NCBI GenBank assembly: GCA_913775215.1
Contig: CAJYKO010000365.1
Coordinates: 1-12,548, forward strand
Direction: 5' to 3'
DNA: 12,548 nucleotides
From: an uncultured Devosia sp.
GTDB lineage: Bacteria; Pseudomonadota; Alphaproteobacteria; Rhizobiales; Devosiaceae
A program made the position numbers and the translations under genes. Under the pieces are notes generated by a model. The model had not been told where the DNA came from. It saw nothing but the letters and a program-made list of their open reading frames with translations, and made no database searches. Positions 1 through 6,971 of this stretch are shown piece by piece (the first letter of the stretch is position 1; every line of letters starts with the position of its first letter).

Positions 1-2116
1 GCCCTAGGCCGGTTCCCTTTTCCCGGGTCGTCATATAGGGCTCGAGCAGGCGCTGGCGGTTTTCCTTGGGCCAACCCTTGCCGTTGTCGGACACCGACAC
101 GCGGGCATGATTGCCTTCATAATGTGCCTCGGCCCTGATCGTGGGCTGCCAGTCAGGGCCCATATCGAGACCTTCGAAGGCTTCGACGGCGTTCTTGATC
201 AGATTGGTCAAGGACTGCGAGACGAGGCGCGTGTCGAACCAAGCGTGGATCGTCTCATCTGGCAATTCGGTGACAATTGCAACTTCAGGAAGGCGCACGC
301 TTTCAAGAAAGACGGCTTGTCGGATCGTATCGGACAGATCGGCGACTTCCGGGGCCGCCTCGGGCATGCGCGCGAAGGCAGAGAATTCGTCGACCATCCG
401 GCCGATATCGCCGACCTGACGCACGATGGTGTTGATGCATTTGTCGAAAACGTCCCGATCGTCTTCGAGCTTGGCGCCATAGCGGCGGCGAAGGCGTTCC
501 GCCGAGAGCTGGATCGGGGTCAGGGGGTTCTTGATTTCGTGGGCAATACGGCGCGCGACGTCGGCCCAGGCGCTGGTACGCTGGGCGGATTCGAGTTCGG
601 TGATGTCGTCAAAGGTCAGCACATAGCCCTTGGATTCAGTGATCGAACCTTCGCGGGTGAGCTGGATCTGGTAGATGCGGCGATCGGTTTCGTTGCCGAG
701 CTGGATCTGGTCGCGCACCTGGCCCCGACGCGCCGATTTCGCCTTGTCTATCGCCGGGGCAATTTCGGGAAGAATCTCTTCCATCGGCTCGCCCATCATC
801 TCGATTTCGGTCTTGCCCAACATCTGGCAGGCGCGCGCATTGGCGAGGGTCACGGCGCCAAATGGATCGAGACCGATGATGCCGGCGGACACGCCTTCCA
901 CCACGGCCTCGGTAAACTGGCGGCGCTTCTCGTTGACCTCATTGGCCATCAGCAGTTCTTCGCGCTGCGTCTTGAGCTGCTGGGTCATGCGGTTGAAACC
1001 ATTGGAGAGGTCACGGAGATCGCCCCGCCCTTCCTGCACCGGCACGCGCACATCGAGATCGCCGCCACTGACCCTGCGCGATGCAATCATCAGGTTTCGG
1101 ATCGGGTCCACGAAGCGGTTGGCGAGCGCAATGCCGATCCACAAGGCGGATAGCAGCAGCACGACCACCAGACCGACATACATGATGGTGAAGGTGATCT
1201 GGAAGACCAGGCGGTTCGACGCGTATTCACGATATTCCGAGATATTATCGTCGGTTAGACGCATATATTGAAGTACTTCGGCATCGACGGGACGCGCAAC
1301 GAAGAGGAAAATGTTGTCATAGCCGCGCAGCTTTATGATCGAGCCGACGAACTGGGTCTGCCCAGGAGCAATCTGGGTGGGAATGCCTTCGACGACACCG
1401 TCGGTCACCCCGGCGGGTGGCTTGGGATAGGCGCCGCCGACGCTGATCTGGGCACGCATGATCTCGTTTCCATCGCGGTCGAGCAGCGAAGTAAAGGGCA
1501 GCGAGCGGGTCACCGCGAGGGCCGTCAGAATGCGCTCGAAGCGCTGGCGATCCGAAATGTAGGTGGAGTGGGACTGCTCGAGCTCCGTCGCGACCCAGAT
1601 GATGTCGTCGCGCAGAACCTGAGCGTGTTCCAGCATGTAAGAGCGTGCAACGAGGCGGCTGCTTTCCACCATGGATCTCGTGCGCTCTGAGAACCATTGG
1701 TCGAGGCCCTGATTGAGGGCGATGGTCGCGACGATGGCGACAAGAATGGCTGGAATGCCGGCGACGATGGCGAACATCGCGACCATCCGCATCTGCAGCG
1801 CCGAACCCGGAAGCTTCTGCATGCGCGCCTGGACGAGGAGGACAGCCTCGGTAACCACAAGCGCCAGAACCAGCAGCACGAGAAGGCCGGTGACCACCCA
1901 GATGATGGTCCAGACTTCCGGCGATGGCTCGATATTGGTGGTGCCCGACAGGATCAGGAACGACACCAAGGACATCAGGACCGAGGCGAAGACGACGAGG
2001 AAGCCGAGCACGCGCAGCGGTCCATTGCCCCCGCCGGAAAGCAGGGAACGCTGATCTGTCGTCCGGGCCTTGGTTTCGGCGGGTACGGCTATTTCGCTGC
2101 TGACCGCTTCAGTCAT
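1..2116 (-). CDS. ntrY: Nitrogen regulation sensor histidine kinase NtrY (C-terminus beyond left edge)
   Basis: This is a membrane sensor histidine kinase, expected to phosphorylate the response regulator NtrX in nitrogen control. The frame is open from ATG 2116 to the window edge, 705 codons, so only the last part of the ATPase domain is missing. N-terminal membrane helices lie near residues 36-57, 69-89 and 111-134. A presumed periplasmic segment follows, then a fourth helix near 302-328, a HAMP linker (NRFVDPI), and a PAS region near 395-500. The HisKA motif AHEIKNPLTPIQLSAERL carries the phospho-accepting His526. The N-box NLIKNAVEAF is near 638 and the G1 box SDNGKGWP near 675. The reading stops in the G2 motif GTGLG. 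The three-plus-one helix layout and HEIKNPLTPIQ are typical of NtrY. It follows ntrC on the same strand but is separated from it by an opposing transporter gene. No strong Shine-Dalgarno precedes the chosen ATG: a GGAG lies 15 nt upstream. ntrX is expected just left of the window (inference). Confidence 0.95.
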   Translation of the reverse strand, partial: MTEAVSSEIAVPAETKARTTDQRSLLSGGGNGPLRVLGFLVVFASVLMSLVSFLILSGTTNIEPSPEVWTIIWVVTGLLVLLVLALVVTEAVLLVQARMQKLPGSALQMRMVAMFAIVAGIPAILVAIVATIALNQGLDQWFSERTRSMVESSRLVARSYMLEHAQVLRDDIIWVATELEQSHSTYISDRQRFERILTALAVTRSLPFTSLLDRDGNEIMRAQISVGGAYPKPPAGVTDGVVEGIPTQIAPGQTQFVGSIIKLRGYDNIFLFVARPVDAEVLQYMRLTDDNISEYREYASNRLVFQITFTIMYVGLVVVLLLSALWIGIALANRFVDPIRNLMIASRRVSGGDLDVRVPVQEGRGDLRDLSNGFNRMTQQLKTQREELLMANEVNEKRRQFTEAVVEGVSAGIIGLDPFGAVTLANARACQMLGKTEIEMMGEPMEEILPEIAPAIDKAKSARRGQVRDQIQLGNETDRRIYQIQLTREGSITESKGYVLTFDDITELESAQRTSAWADVARRIAHEIKNPLTPIQLSAERLRRRYGAKLEDDRDVFDKCINTIVRQVGDIGRMVDEFSAFARMPEAAPEVADLSDTIRQAVFLESVRLPEVAIVTELPDETIHAWFDTRLVSQSLTNLIKNAVEAFEGLDMGPDWQPTIRAEAHYEGNHARVSVSDNGKGWPKENRQRLLEPYMTTREKGTGLG

Positions 2117-2330
2117 GCACTAATCGGTTCGCTCCGGCTTCTTGTTTCCTCACACGCTGCACGGTCGACGCTGCGCATGGCACGTTAGGCGAAAAAGCCT
2201 GACTGAAATCGCCCCACCCTTCAAGATAATTGTTGCTGAAATGTGACACTAAGTGGCGAGTTGGGGAAATCCTGCGGCTGGACAAGCCCTTAGCGGCGGC
2301 GCAAAGAGAAGGCGTTTTCCGAGCACCGAA
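2117..2330. promoter_or_regulatory. Divergent intergenic region between ntrY and the DMT transporter
   Basis: These 214 bases separate the starts of two divergent genes, so promoters for both should lie here. I see no convincing -35/-10 pair on either strand. The only structure I noted is a small hairpin, AGGC-GAAAAA-GCCT, at 2187-2200. Because ntrC and ntrY are split by an opposing gene, ntrY probably starts transcription from this interval; that is inferred from gene layout, not from a motif. Confidence 0.35.
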
Positions 2331-3230
2331 ATGACCGCCCCTGCCCTTCCAAACACCGATGCCGCCAGCCTCAAGGGCATGGCAATGGGGATCAGCGCCT
2401 ATACACTTTTTGCCGTCCATGACGCCTTTATCAAGGGCGTGATCCATGCCCTGCCCGCTGCGCAAATCCTGTTTGTGCGCGGGGTGATCATCGTCGTGAT
2501 CTGCATGGTGATCGGCAAGAGCTGGATGTTTCCGCGGCTCCTGGCCTCGTCCAATCGCGGCATGATTCTTGGCCGTGGCCTTCTGACGCTGGCTGCGTGG
2601 GTAATGTATTACAGCGCCGGCCGAGAGCTGCAGCTGGCCGAGATGACGACGCTCTACTATTTCGCGCCGGTGCTAACCACGATCCTCGCTGTTATTTTCC
2701 TAAAAGAGCGCCTGACGCTCGCCCGGGTCGGTGCGGCATCGATCGGCTTTTTCGGCGTTGTGGTTGCCGCCAATCCAAGCGGGTTTACACTCAGCCTGCC
2801 GGTCATCATGGTGCTGTTGGCAGCTTTGAGCTGGGCCATTGCCATGATCCTGATGCGGACGATCTCAAAGTCTGACAGCGCCCTGGTCCAGGTCTTTGCG
2901 CAGAACCTCATCCACGCGGTTGTCATGGGAGCAATCAGCCTTCCGTTCTGGCAGGGCATGGGGCCGACCGAGATCGCTTTCGTAGTGGTCGCGGGTCTCG
3001 TTGGCGGTTCGGCCCAGTTCATCCTTGTCGAGTCGGCCAAGCTTGTTCCGGCCAGCGTGCTCGGCACAGTCGAGTATGGGGCGCTGATCTGGGCTTTCGT
3101 CTTCGGCTATCTCTTTTGGGGCGAGACGCCGCTGCTCAATGTCTATGTCGGCGCGGCCTTCGTCGTCGCGGCGGGGTTTTTGCTCGCCTGGACCGAGCAC
3201 AGAACCCGCCGCAACCAGATGCGGCGCTAG
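2331..3230 (+). CDS. EamA/DMT-family inner-membrane transporter
   Basis: The product (299 aa from ATG 2331) is very hydrophobic, with about ten predicted membrane helices arranged as two EamA repeats. This is the usual size and layout of the drug/metabolite transporter superfamily (RhaT/YdcZ/RarD-like exporters). Family-like stretches are LYYFAPVLTTILAVIFLKE at the end of the first repeat and EYGALIWAFVFGYLFWGE at the end of the second. The substrate cannot be told from sequence. The frame extends upstream to a GTG at 2253, but that adds a polar 26-residue leader, so ATG 2331 is preferred; its ribosome binding site is weak. A purine-rich AAAGAGAAGG lies about 18 nt upstream. It runs against the ntr genes on both sides: its start is divergent from ntrY, and its stop overlaps the stop of ntrC within the tetranucleotide CTAG. 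It looks like an insertion into the conserved ntrBC-ntrYX order. Confidence 0.9.
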   Translation: MTAPALPNTDAASLKGMAMGISAYTLFAVHDAFIKGVIHALPAAQILFVRGVIIVVICMVIGKSWMFPRLLASSNRGMILGRGLLTLAAWVMYYSAGRELQLAEMTTLYYFAPVLTTILAVIFLKERLTLARVGAASIGFFGVVVAANPSGFTLSLPVIMVLLAALSWAIAMILMRTISKSDSALVQVFAQNLIHAVVMGAISLPFWQGMGPTEIAFVVVAGLVGGSAQFILVESAKLVPASVLGTVEYGALIWAFVFGYLFWGETPLLNVYVGAAFVVAAGFLLAWTEHRTRRNQMRR

Positions 3231-3238
3231 TTGCGCCG
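3222..3238. other. Palindromic junction of convergent stops (DMT transporter / ntrC)
   Basis: The tetranucleotide CTAG at 3227-3230 is read as TAG on both strands, ending the transporter (plus) and ntrC (minus). It overlaps a GC-rich hairpin with 6-bp perfect arms CGGCGC (3222-3227) and GCGCCG (3233-3238) and a 5-nt loop. No T-tract follows on either strand, so a standard intrinsic terminator is not supported, although the stem could act in both directions. Confidence 0.5.
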
Positions 3239-4672
3239 GCTGTGCTTGACGATCTCGATCGAGTGCGTCCTGATTTTCTTGCGCAACGTGTTGCGGTTCA
3301 ACCCCAGCAGATCTGCAGCCTTGATCTGATTTCCGCCACAGGCATTCAGCGCCATGGCAATCAACGGCGCTTCGACGCGGTCGATCACGCGCTCATAGAG
3401 CCCAGCAGGCGGCAGGTTGGGCTCATATTCGCGGAGCAGCTGGCTGACGTGGCTTTCGACTGCCGTCGAAAGATCGACTGGCCCAGCGGCACTGGTGACC
3501 GAAGGACGATCCGAAATGTTGAGCTCGTTCTGGACGATCTCGGCCGAAATGCTTTCATCAGCGTATAGTGCTGACAGCCTCCGGACGAGGTTTTCGAGCT
3601 CGCGGATATTGCCGGGCCAGGAATAGTTCTGCATCAGCCGGATTGCGTCGGGCGAGATGGTCTTTGGCGCTTCGCCCTCGCGCTCGGCGGCGCGGAGGAA
3701 ATGCTGCACGAGATCCGAAATGTCGTCGATGCGCTCGCGCAGGGGCGGAAGGCGGATCGGCACCACGTTGAGGCGATAGTAGAGATCTTCGCGGAAGAGG
3801 CCCTGCCGGATCATCTGGCTGAGATCGCGGTGCGTGGCGGCGACGATGCGCACATTGGTCTTGATGGCACTGCGGCCGCCGACCATGGTGTATTCGCCTT
3901 CCTGCAAGACGCGCAGCAGGCGGGTCTGGGCATCCATCGGCATGTCGCCGATTTCGTCGAGGAACAGAGTGCCACCCTCAGCCTGCTCAAAGCGGCCGGA
4001 TGAGCGGGTGTTGGCGCCGGTAAAGGCCCCTTTCTCGTGGCCGAAGAGCTCGGCTTCGATCAGGTCGCGGGGGATCGCGGCCATGTTGATCGCAACGAAA
4101 GGTCCATTGCGGCGCTTGCCGAAGTCGTGGAGCGCCCGCGCCACCAATTCCTTGCCAGTGCCGCTCTCGCCGGTAATCATCACCGTGAGGTCGGTCTGCA
4201 TCAGCCGTGCCAGGGCGCGATAGATGTCCTGCATGGCGGCCGAACGGCCGACCAGGGGCATAGAATCGTTCTGCTCTTCGGCCTTGCGCTCGGCATTGCT
4301 GGGCTTCTTGGCATCAGCCAGGGCGCGCGACACAACTGAAAGCACTTCGGTGATGTCGAAGGGCTTTGGCAGATATTCGTAGGCACCAACTTCAGAGGCG
4401 CGGATTGCCGTCATGAAGGTGTTTTGGGCCGACATGACAATCATCGGCAGATCGGGCCGCAGCTTCTTGATCTTGGGCATGACCTCGAAGGCATTGCCAT
4501 CGGGCATGGCGACGTCGGTGATGAGCACATCCCCTTCCCCGCGGCTCACCCAGTTCCACATGGTGGAGATATTGCCGGTCGGTCGGACTTCGTAGCCGGC
4601 TCGGGTCAGCGCCTGGTTGAGCACCATGCGGATGGCGGCATCGTCGTCAGCGAGCAAGACAACATGGCTCAT
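3227..4672 (-). CDS. ntrC: Nitrogen regulation response regulator NtrC (sigma-54 activator)
   Basis: NtrC is the DNA-binding response regulator phosphorylated by NtrB; it activates sigma-54 promoters of nitrogen assimilation genes. The 481-aa product has the full three-domain layout. The receiver domain (about 1-120) has acidic residues D9-D11, phospho-acceptor D53, S81 and K103. The AAA+ domain (about 140-375) has Walker A GESGTGKE at 168-175, the sigma-54 contact loop GAFTGA at 215-220, and Walker B TLFLDEIGDM at 235-244. The C-terminal Fis-type helix-turn-helix contains NQIKAADLLGLNRNTLRKKI. The intact GAFTGA loop argues for true sigma-54 dependence. The start ATG (4672) overlaps the ntrB stop in an ATGA tetranucleotide, implying translational coupling. 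Its stop shares CTAG with the opposing transporter gene. Confidence 0.97.
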   Translation of the reverse strand: MSHVVLLADDDAAIRMVLNQALTRAGYEVRPTGNISTMWNWVSRGEGDVLITDVAMPDGNAFEVMPKIKKLRPDLPMIVMSAQNTFMTAIRASEVGAYEYLPKPFDITEVLSVVSRALADAKKPSNAERKAEEQNDSMPLVGRSAAMQDIYRALARLMQTDLTVMITGESGTGKELVARALHDFGKRRNGPFVAINMAAIPRDLIEAELFGHEKGAFTGANTRSSGRFEQAEGGTLFLDEIGDMPMDAQTRLLRVLQEGEYTMVGGRSAIKTNVRIVAATHRDLSQMIRQGLFREDLYYRLNVVPIRLPPLRERIDDISDLVQHFLRAAEREGEAPKTISPDAIRLMQNYSWPGNIRELENLVRRLSALYADESISAEIVQNELNISDRPSVTSAAGPVDLSTAVESHVSQLLREYEPNLPPAGLYERVIDRVEAPLIAMALNACGGNQIKAADLLGLNRNTLRKKIRTHSIEIVKHSRRN

Positions 4673-5799
4673 TTCGTCGAGACCTCATCAGGGCTTTGTT
4701 GGAAGGCGCCGCTGGCAACGGGCAGAAGAATACGGAAACGGGTGCGGCCGGGCCGACTATCGCAGTCGATGACGCCGCCATGATCGCCGACGATCTTCGC
4801 CACCAGCGCGAGGCCAAGGCCTGAGCCGTTGGTCTTGGTGGTGACGAAGGGGTCAAACAGGAAGGGCAGCGTGTCGGGTGGCACACCGGGACCATTGTCC
4901 TCGATGACGATTTCAAGCGGCAGCGAGATACGCTCGGCGACGCCAGCCACGCTGATGCGGATGCCAGGACGGAATGCTGTTGACAGTCGGATTTCGGGTT
5001 TCTGTGTCCGTTCAAGGGCTTCTGCAGCGTTCTTCACCAGATTTAGGAAGACCTGGATCAGTTGGTCGCGGTTGCCGAACACGGGCGGAAGCGACGGATC
5101 GTACTCTTCAAAGAACGTAATGCCGCGCGCGACACCATTGCGTGCAAGGAGTTTTACCCGGTCGAGCACGACGTGAATATTGATCGGTTCGCGCTCCATC
5201 GGGCGCTCGTCACCGAAGACTTCCACGCGATCGATCAGGCCAACGATCCGGTCTGTCTCTTCGCGAATGAGACGCGCTAGGGGGATTTCGTCGGCGGCGA
5301 CGGTTTGCTCGAGCAGTTGCGCCGCCCCACGAATGCCCGAGAGTGGGTTCTTGATCTCGTGCGCCAGCATGGCGGCAAGGCCCGTTACCGACCGCGCGGC
5401 ACCGCGCGATACCATCTGGCGGTCGATCTTATCGGCCATGGTCCGTTCCTGGATCAGAACGGCCACGCGACCATCCTCATCAGAAATCGGGCTCGCGAAG
5501 ACGTCGGCGATGCGTTCGTCGCCGAAGCGAGACGAACCTATGCGCACGCGATATTCCGTCATCGGTGCGCGGCGCAGCACGACGGTTTCGACAAGCGAAA
5601 TGATTGGCGACCCGAATGCAATGAGGTCATCGAGCTTCTGGCGCGTCAAAACGCTCAGCGAGGCACCGAAGAAGGCCTCGGCGGCGTAATTGACGAATTG
5701 GATTTTCCGCGACTCATCGAGCACGATGATCGGCTGTGGCAGCGCCTGCAGAACTGAACGGGATGGAAAAGCATCGAGGGCAGACATGGCAGCGTTCAT
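4669..5799 (-). CDS. ntrB: Nitrogen regulation sensor histidine kinase/phosphatase NtrB (GlnL)
   Basis: NtrB is the cytoplasmic kinase/phosphatase that controls NtrC in response to PII signalling. The product from ATG 5799 is 376 aa and has no membrane segments. An N-terminal PAS domain (about 15-115) is followed by the HisKA motif LAHEIKNPLSGIRGAAQLLE with His147. The ATPase domain has the N-box NLVKNAAEAL, G1 EDNGPGVP, F-box FDPFVTTK and G2 GSGLGLAL. The AHEIKNPLSGIRGAAQLL motif is diagnostic of NtrB. The frame can be extended to an ATG at 5814, and another ATG lies at 5787. I chose 5799 because it forms an ATGA overlap with the dusB stop and has a GGAG 9 nt upstream. It sits between dusB and ntrC with coupled junctions on both sides, so the three genes are probably one operon. 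Confidence 0.96.
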   Translation of the reverse strand: MNAAMSALDAFPSRSVLQALPQPIIVLDESRKIQFVNYAAEAFFGASLSVLTRQKLDDLIAFGSPIISLVETVVLRRAPMTEYRVRIGSSRFGDERIADVFASPISDEDGRVAVLIQERTMADKIDRQMVSRGAARSVTGLAAMLAHEIKNPLSGIRGAAQLLEQTVAADEIPLARLIREETDRIVGLIDRVEVFGDERPMEREPINIHVVLDRVKLLARNGVARGITFFEEYDPSLPPVFGNRDQLIQVFLNLVKNAAEALERTQKPEIRLSTAFRPGIRISVAGVAERISLPLEIVIEDNGPGVPPDTLPFLFDPFVTTKTNGSGLGLALVAKIVGDHGGVIDCDSRPGRTRFRILLPVASGAFQQSPDEVSTK

Positions 5800-6797
5800 G
5801 CAGCCACACTCCATTCGTTGGAAAATACCCGCCCGATCAGTTTGATGACCTCGGCTGGCTGATCGTTATCGAGCAGCGCCTTGCGGGTAGGCTTGTCGAG
5901 ATTGAGATTGGCCGCCTCGGCATACCAGTCGAGGTGCTTTCGCGCGGCGCGCAAGCCGACCTCGGTGCCATATTCGACCAGCATCTCCTGATAGTGCTCT
6001 TGGATCAGCGCGATCAACACCTCACCTTTTGGGGCTTCGATGATAGCGCCACCGGCCAGCGCAGCGCCGATTTGCCCGACGCGCCAGGGTTGACCCTGCG
6101 CGCCACGACCGAGCATCACTGCTGCAGCGCCCGACTGGTCAAGGGCGATGCGGGCCGTCTCTGCGTCGAGGATATCGCCGTTGACGACGACGGGAACCGA
6201 AACTGCTTCCACGACCGAGCGCACCAGTTCCCAACGCGCGGTGCCCTTATAAAATTGCTGCCGGGTTCGGCCATGGACCGTGATCATCTGCGCGCCGGCA
6301 TCGACAGCCATGCGCGCGATCTGCGGCGCATTGAGGCTATCGTCATCCCAGCCGAGGCGCATTTTTACGGTCACTGGGGAGCTTGTCGCGCCGACCACGG
6401 CTTCGACGATTGCCAAGGCCTGATCAGGCACACGCATGAGGGCCGAACCAGCATAGCCGCTCGTGACGCGCTTGGCGGGGCAGCCGAAATTGATGTCGAT
6501 GATGTCGGCACCTGCATCGGCGGCGATCCTGGCGCCTTCAGCCATCCAGGTGGGCTCGCAACCGGCGAGTTGCACCATATGCGGCAGGCCGCCAGCTTTG
6601 CGCAGTTTGCGCACCATGTCAGCGTGGCCAGTGCCTAACGCTGCGCTCGCGATCATCTCGGAAACGACCATGCCTGCGCCATAGCGTTCAGCAATTTCAC
6701 GGAAGGGGCGATCGGTGATTCCCGCCATGGGCGCCAGAAGGGCACGATTGCGAAAGCTGCGGCCGCCGATGCTTAATGTGAAGGCACTACCAGACAA
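5796..6797 (-). CDS. dusB: tRNA-dihydrouridine synthase DusB (NifR3-like)
   Basis: This FMN-dependent enzyme reduces specific uridines in tRNA to dihydrouridine using NAD(P)H. The older name nifR3 comes from its place upstream of ntrB in Rhodobacter. Visible motifs are LLAPMAGITDRPFR near the N-terminus (FMN binding), INFGCPAKRV containing the catalytic cysteine, KMRLGWDDD, the TVHGRTRQQFYKG phosphate/FMN loop, VVNGDI, and GRGAQGQPW. No in-frame ATG fits. A TTG at 6797 gives 333 aa, the usual family size, starting a few residues before the conserved TLSIGGRSFRNR. The frame stays open to another TTG at 6842 (348 aa), but that start has no ribosome binding site and would lie inside or upstream of a candidate promoter. 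The stop overlaps the ntrB start (ATGA). It heads the dusB-ntrB-ntrC operon and is divergent from ispDF. Confidence 0.93.
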   Translation of the reverse strand: MSGSAFTLSIGGRSFRNRALLAPMAGITDRPFREIAERYGAGMVVSEMIASAALGTGHADMVRKLRKAGGLPHMVQLAGCEPTWMAEGARIAADAGADIIDINFGCPAKRVTSGYAGSALMRVPDQALAIVEAVVGATSSPVTVKMRLGWDDDSLNAPQIARMAVDAGAQMITVHGRTRQQFYKGTARWELVRSVVEAVSVPVVVNGDILDAETARIALDQSGAAAVMLGRGAQGQPWRVGQIGAALAGGAIIEAPKGEVLIALIQEHYQEMLVEYGTEVGLRAARKHLDWYAEAANLNLDKPTRKALLDNDQPAEVIKLIGRVFSNEWSVAA

Positions 6798-6838
6798 TCG
6801 CCTGCCCCAGAAATGACCATTTAGTGCGAGGTGCCCGC

Positions 6839-6866
6839 ACAATAGTCATTTTCATGGGCTGTGCAA
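6839..6866 (-). promoter_or_regulatory. Candidate promoter of dusB-ntrBC
   Basis: On the minus strand, TTGCAC (6866-6861) and TATTGT (6844-6839) are separated by 16 bp, a moderate match to a housekeeping sigma promoter. Transcription would begin near 6832, leaving a leader of about 35 nt before the TTG at 6797. This fits that start and excludes the longer one at 6842. The assignment rests on weak motif matches only. Confidence 0.3.
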
Positions 6867-6874
6867 GACTGAAC

Positions 6875-6917
6875 CCATGTGCGGCAATCGGGAAGCAGCG
6901 GTGCTCTTGCCGCATGG
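6875..6917. repeat. Imperfect inverted repeat in the dusB/ispDF divergent region
   Basis: The 8-bp perfect arms TGCGGCAA (6880-6887) and TTGCCGCA (6907-6914) are extended by CCA/TGG (6875-6877 and 6915-6917) across a 2-nt bulge, with a 19-nt spacer. It lies between two divergent genes, so it could be an operator or a leader hairpin. No regulator is suggested by the sequence. Confidence 0.4.
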
Positions 6918-6971
6918 CATGCCCGCGGCTAGACCAATCTGATGTCCGACGGTTGAGTAGTGCTTGCCTAT

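Noticed and set aside
107..1153. 348-codon plus-strand open frame
   Set aside because: It is the antisense shadow of ntrY, whose minus-strand frame shows HAMP, PAS, HisKA and ATPase motifs. The antisense product has no recognisable domain and reflects high GC at third positions.
2158..2177. Possible NtrC operator upstream of ntrY (TGCAC ... GCGCA)
   Set aside because: The arms match only 4 of 5 and are 10 bp apart, whereas the classical NtrC site has TGCAC and GTGCA about 7 bp apart. There is also no sigma-54 -24/-12 element nearby.
5736..6638. 300-codon plus-strand open frame opposite dusB
   Set aside because: The minus strand encodes a full DusB with all family motifs. The plus frame has no domain and overlaps it completely.
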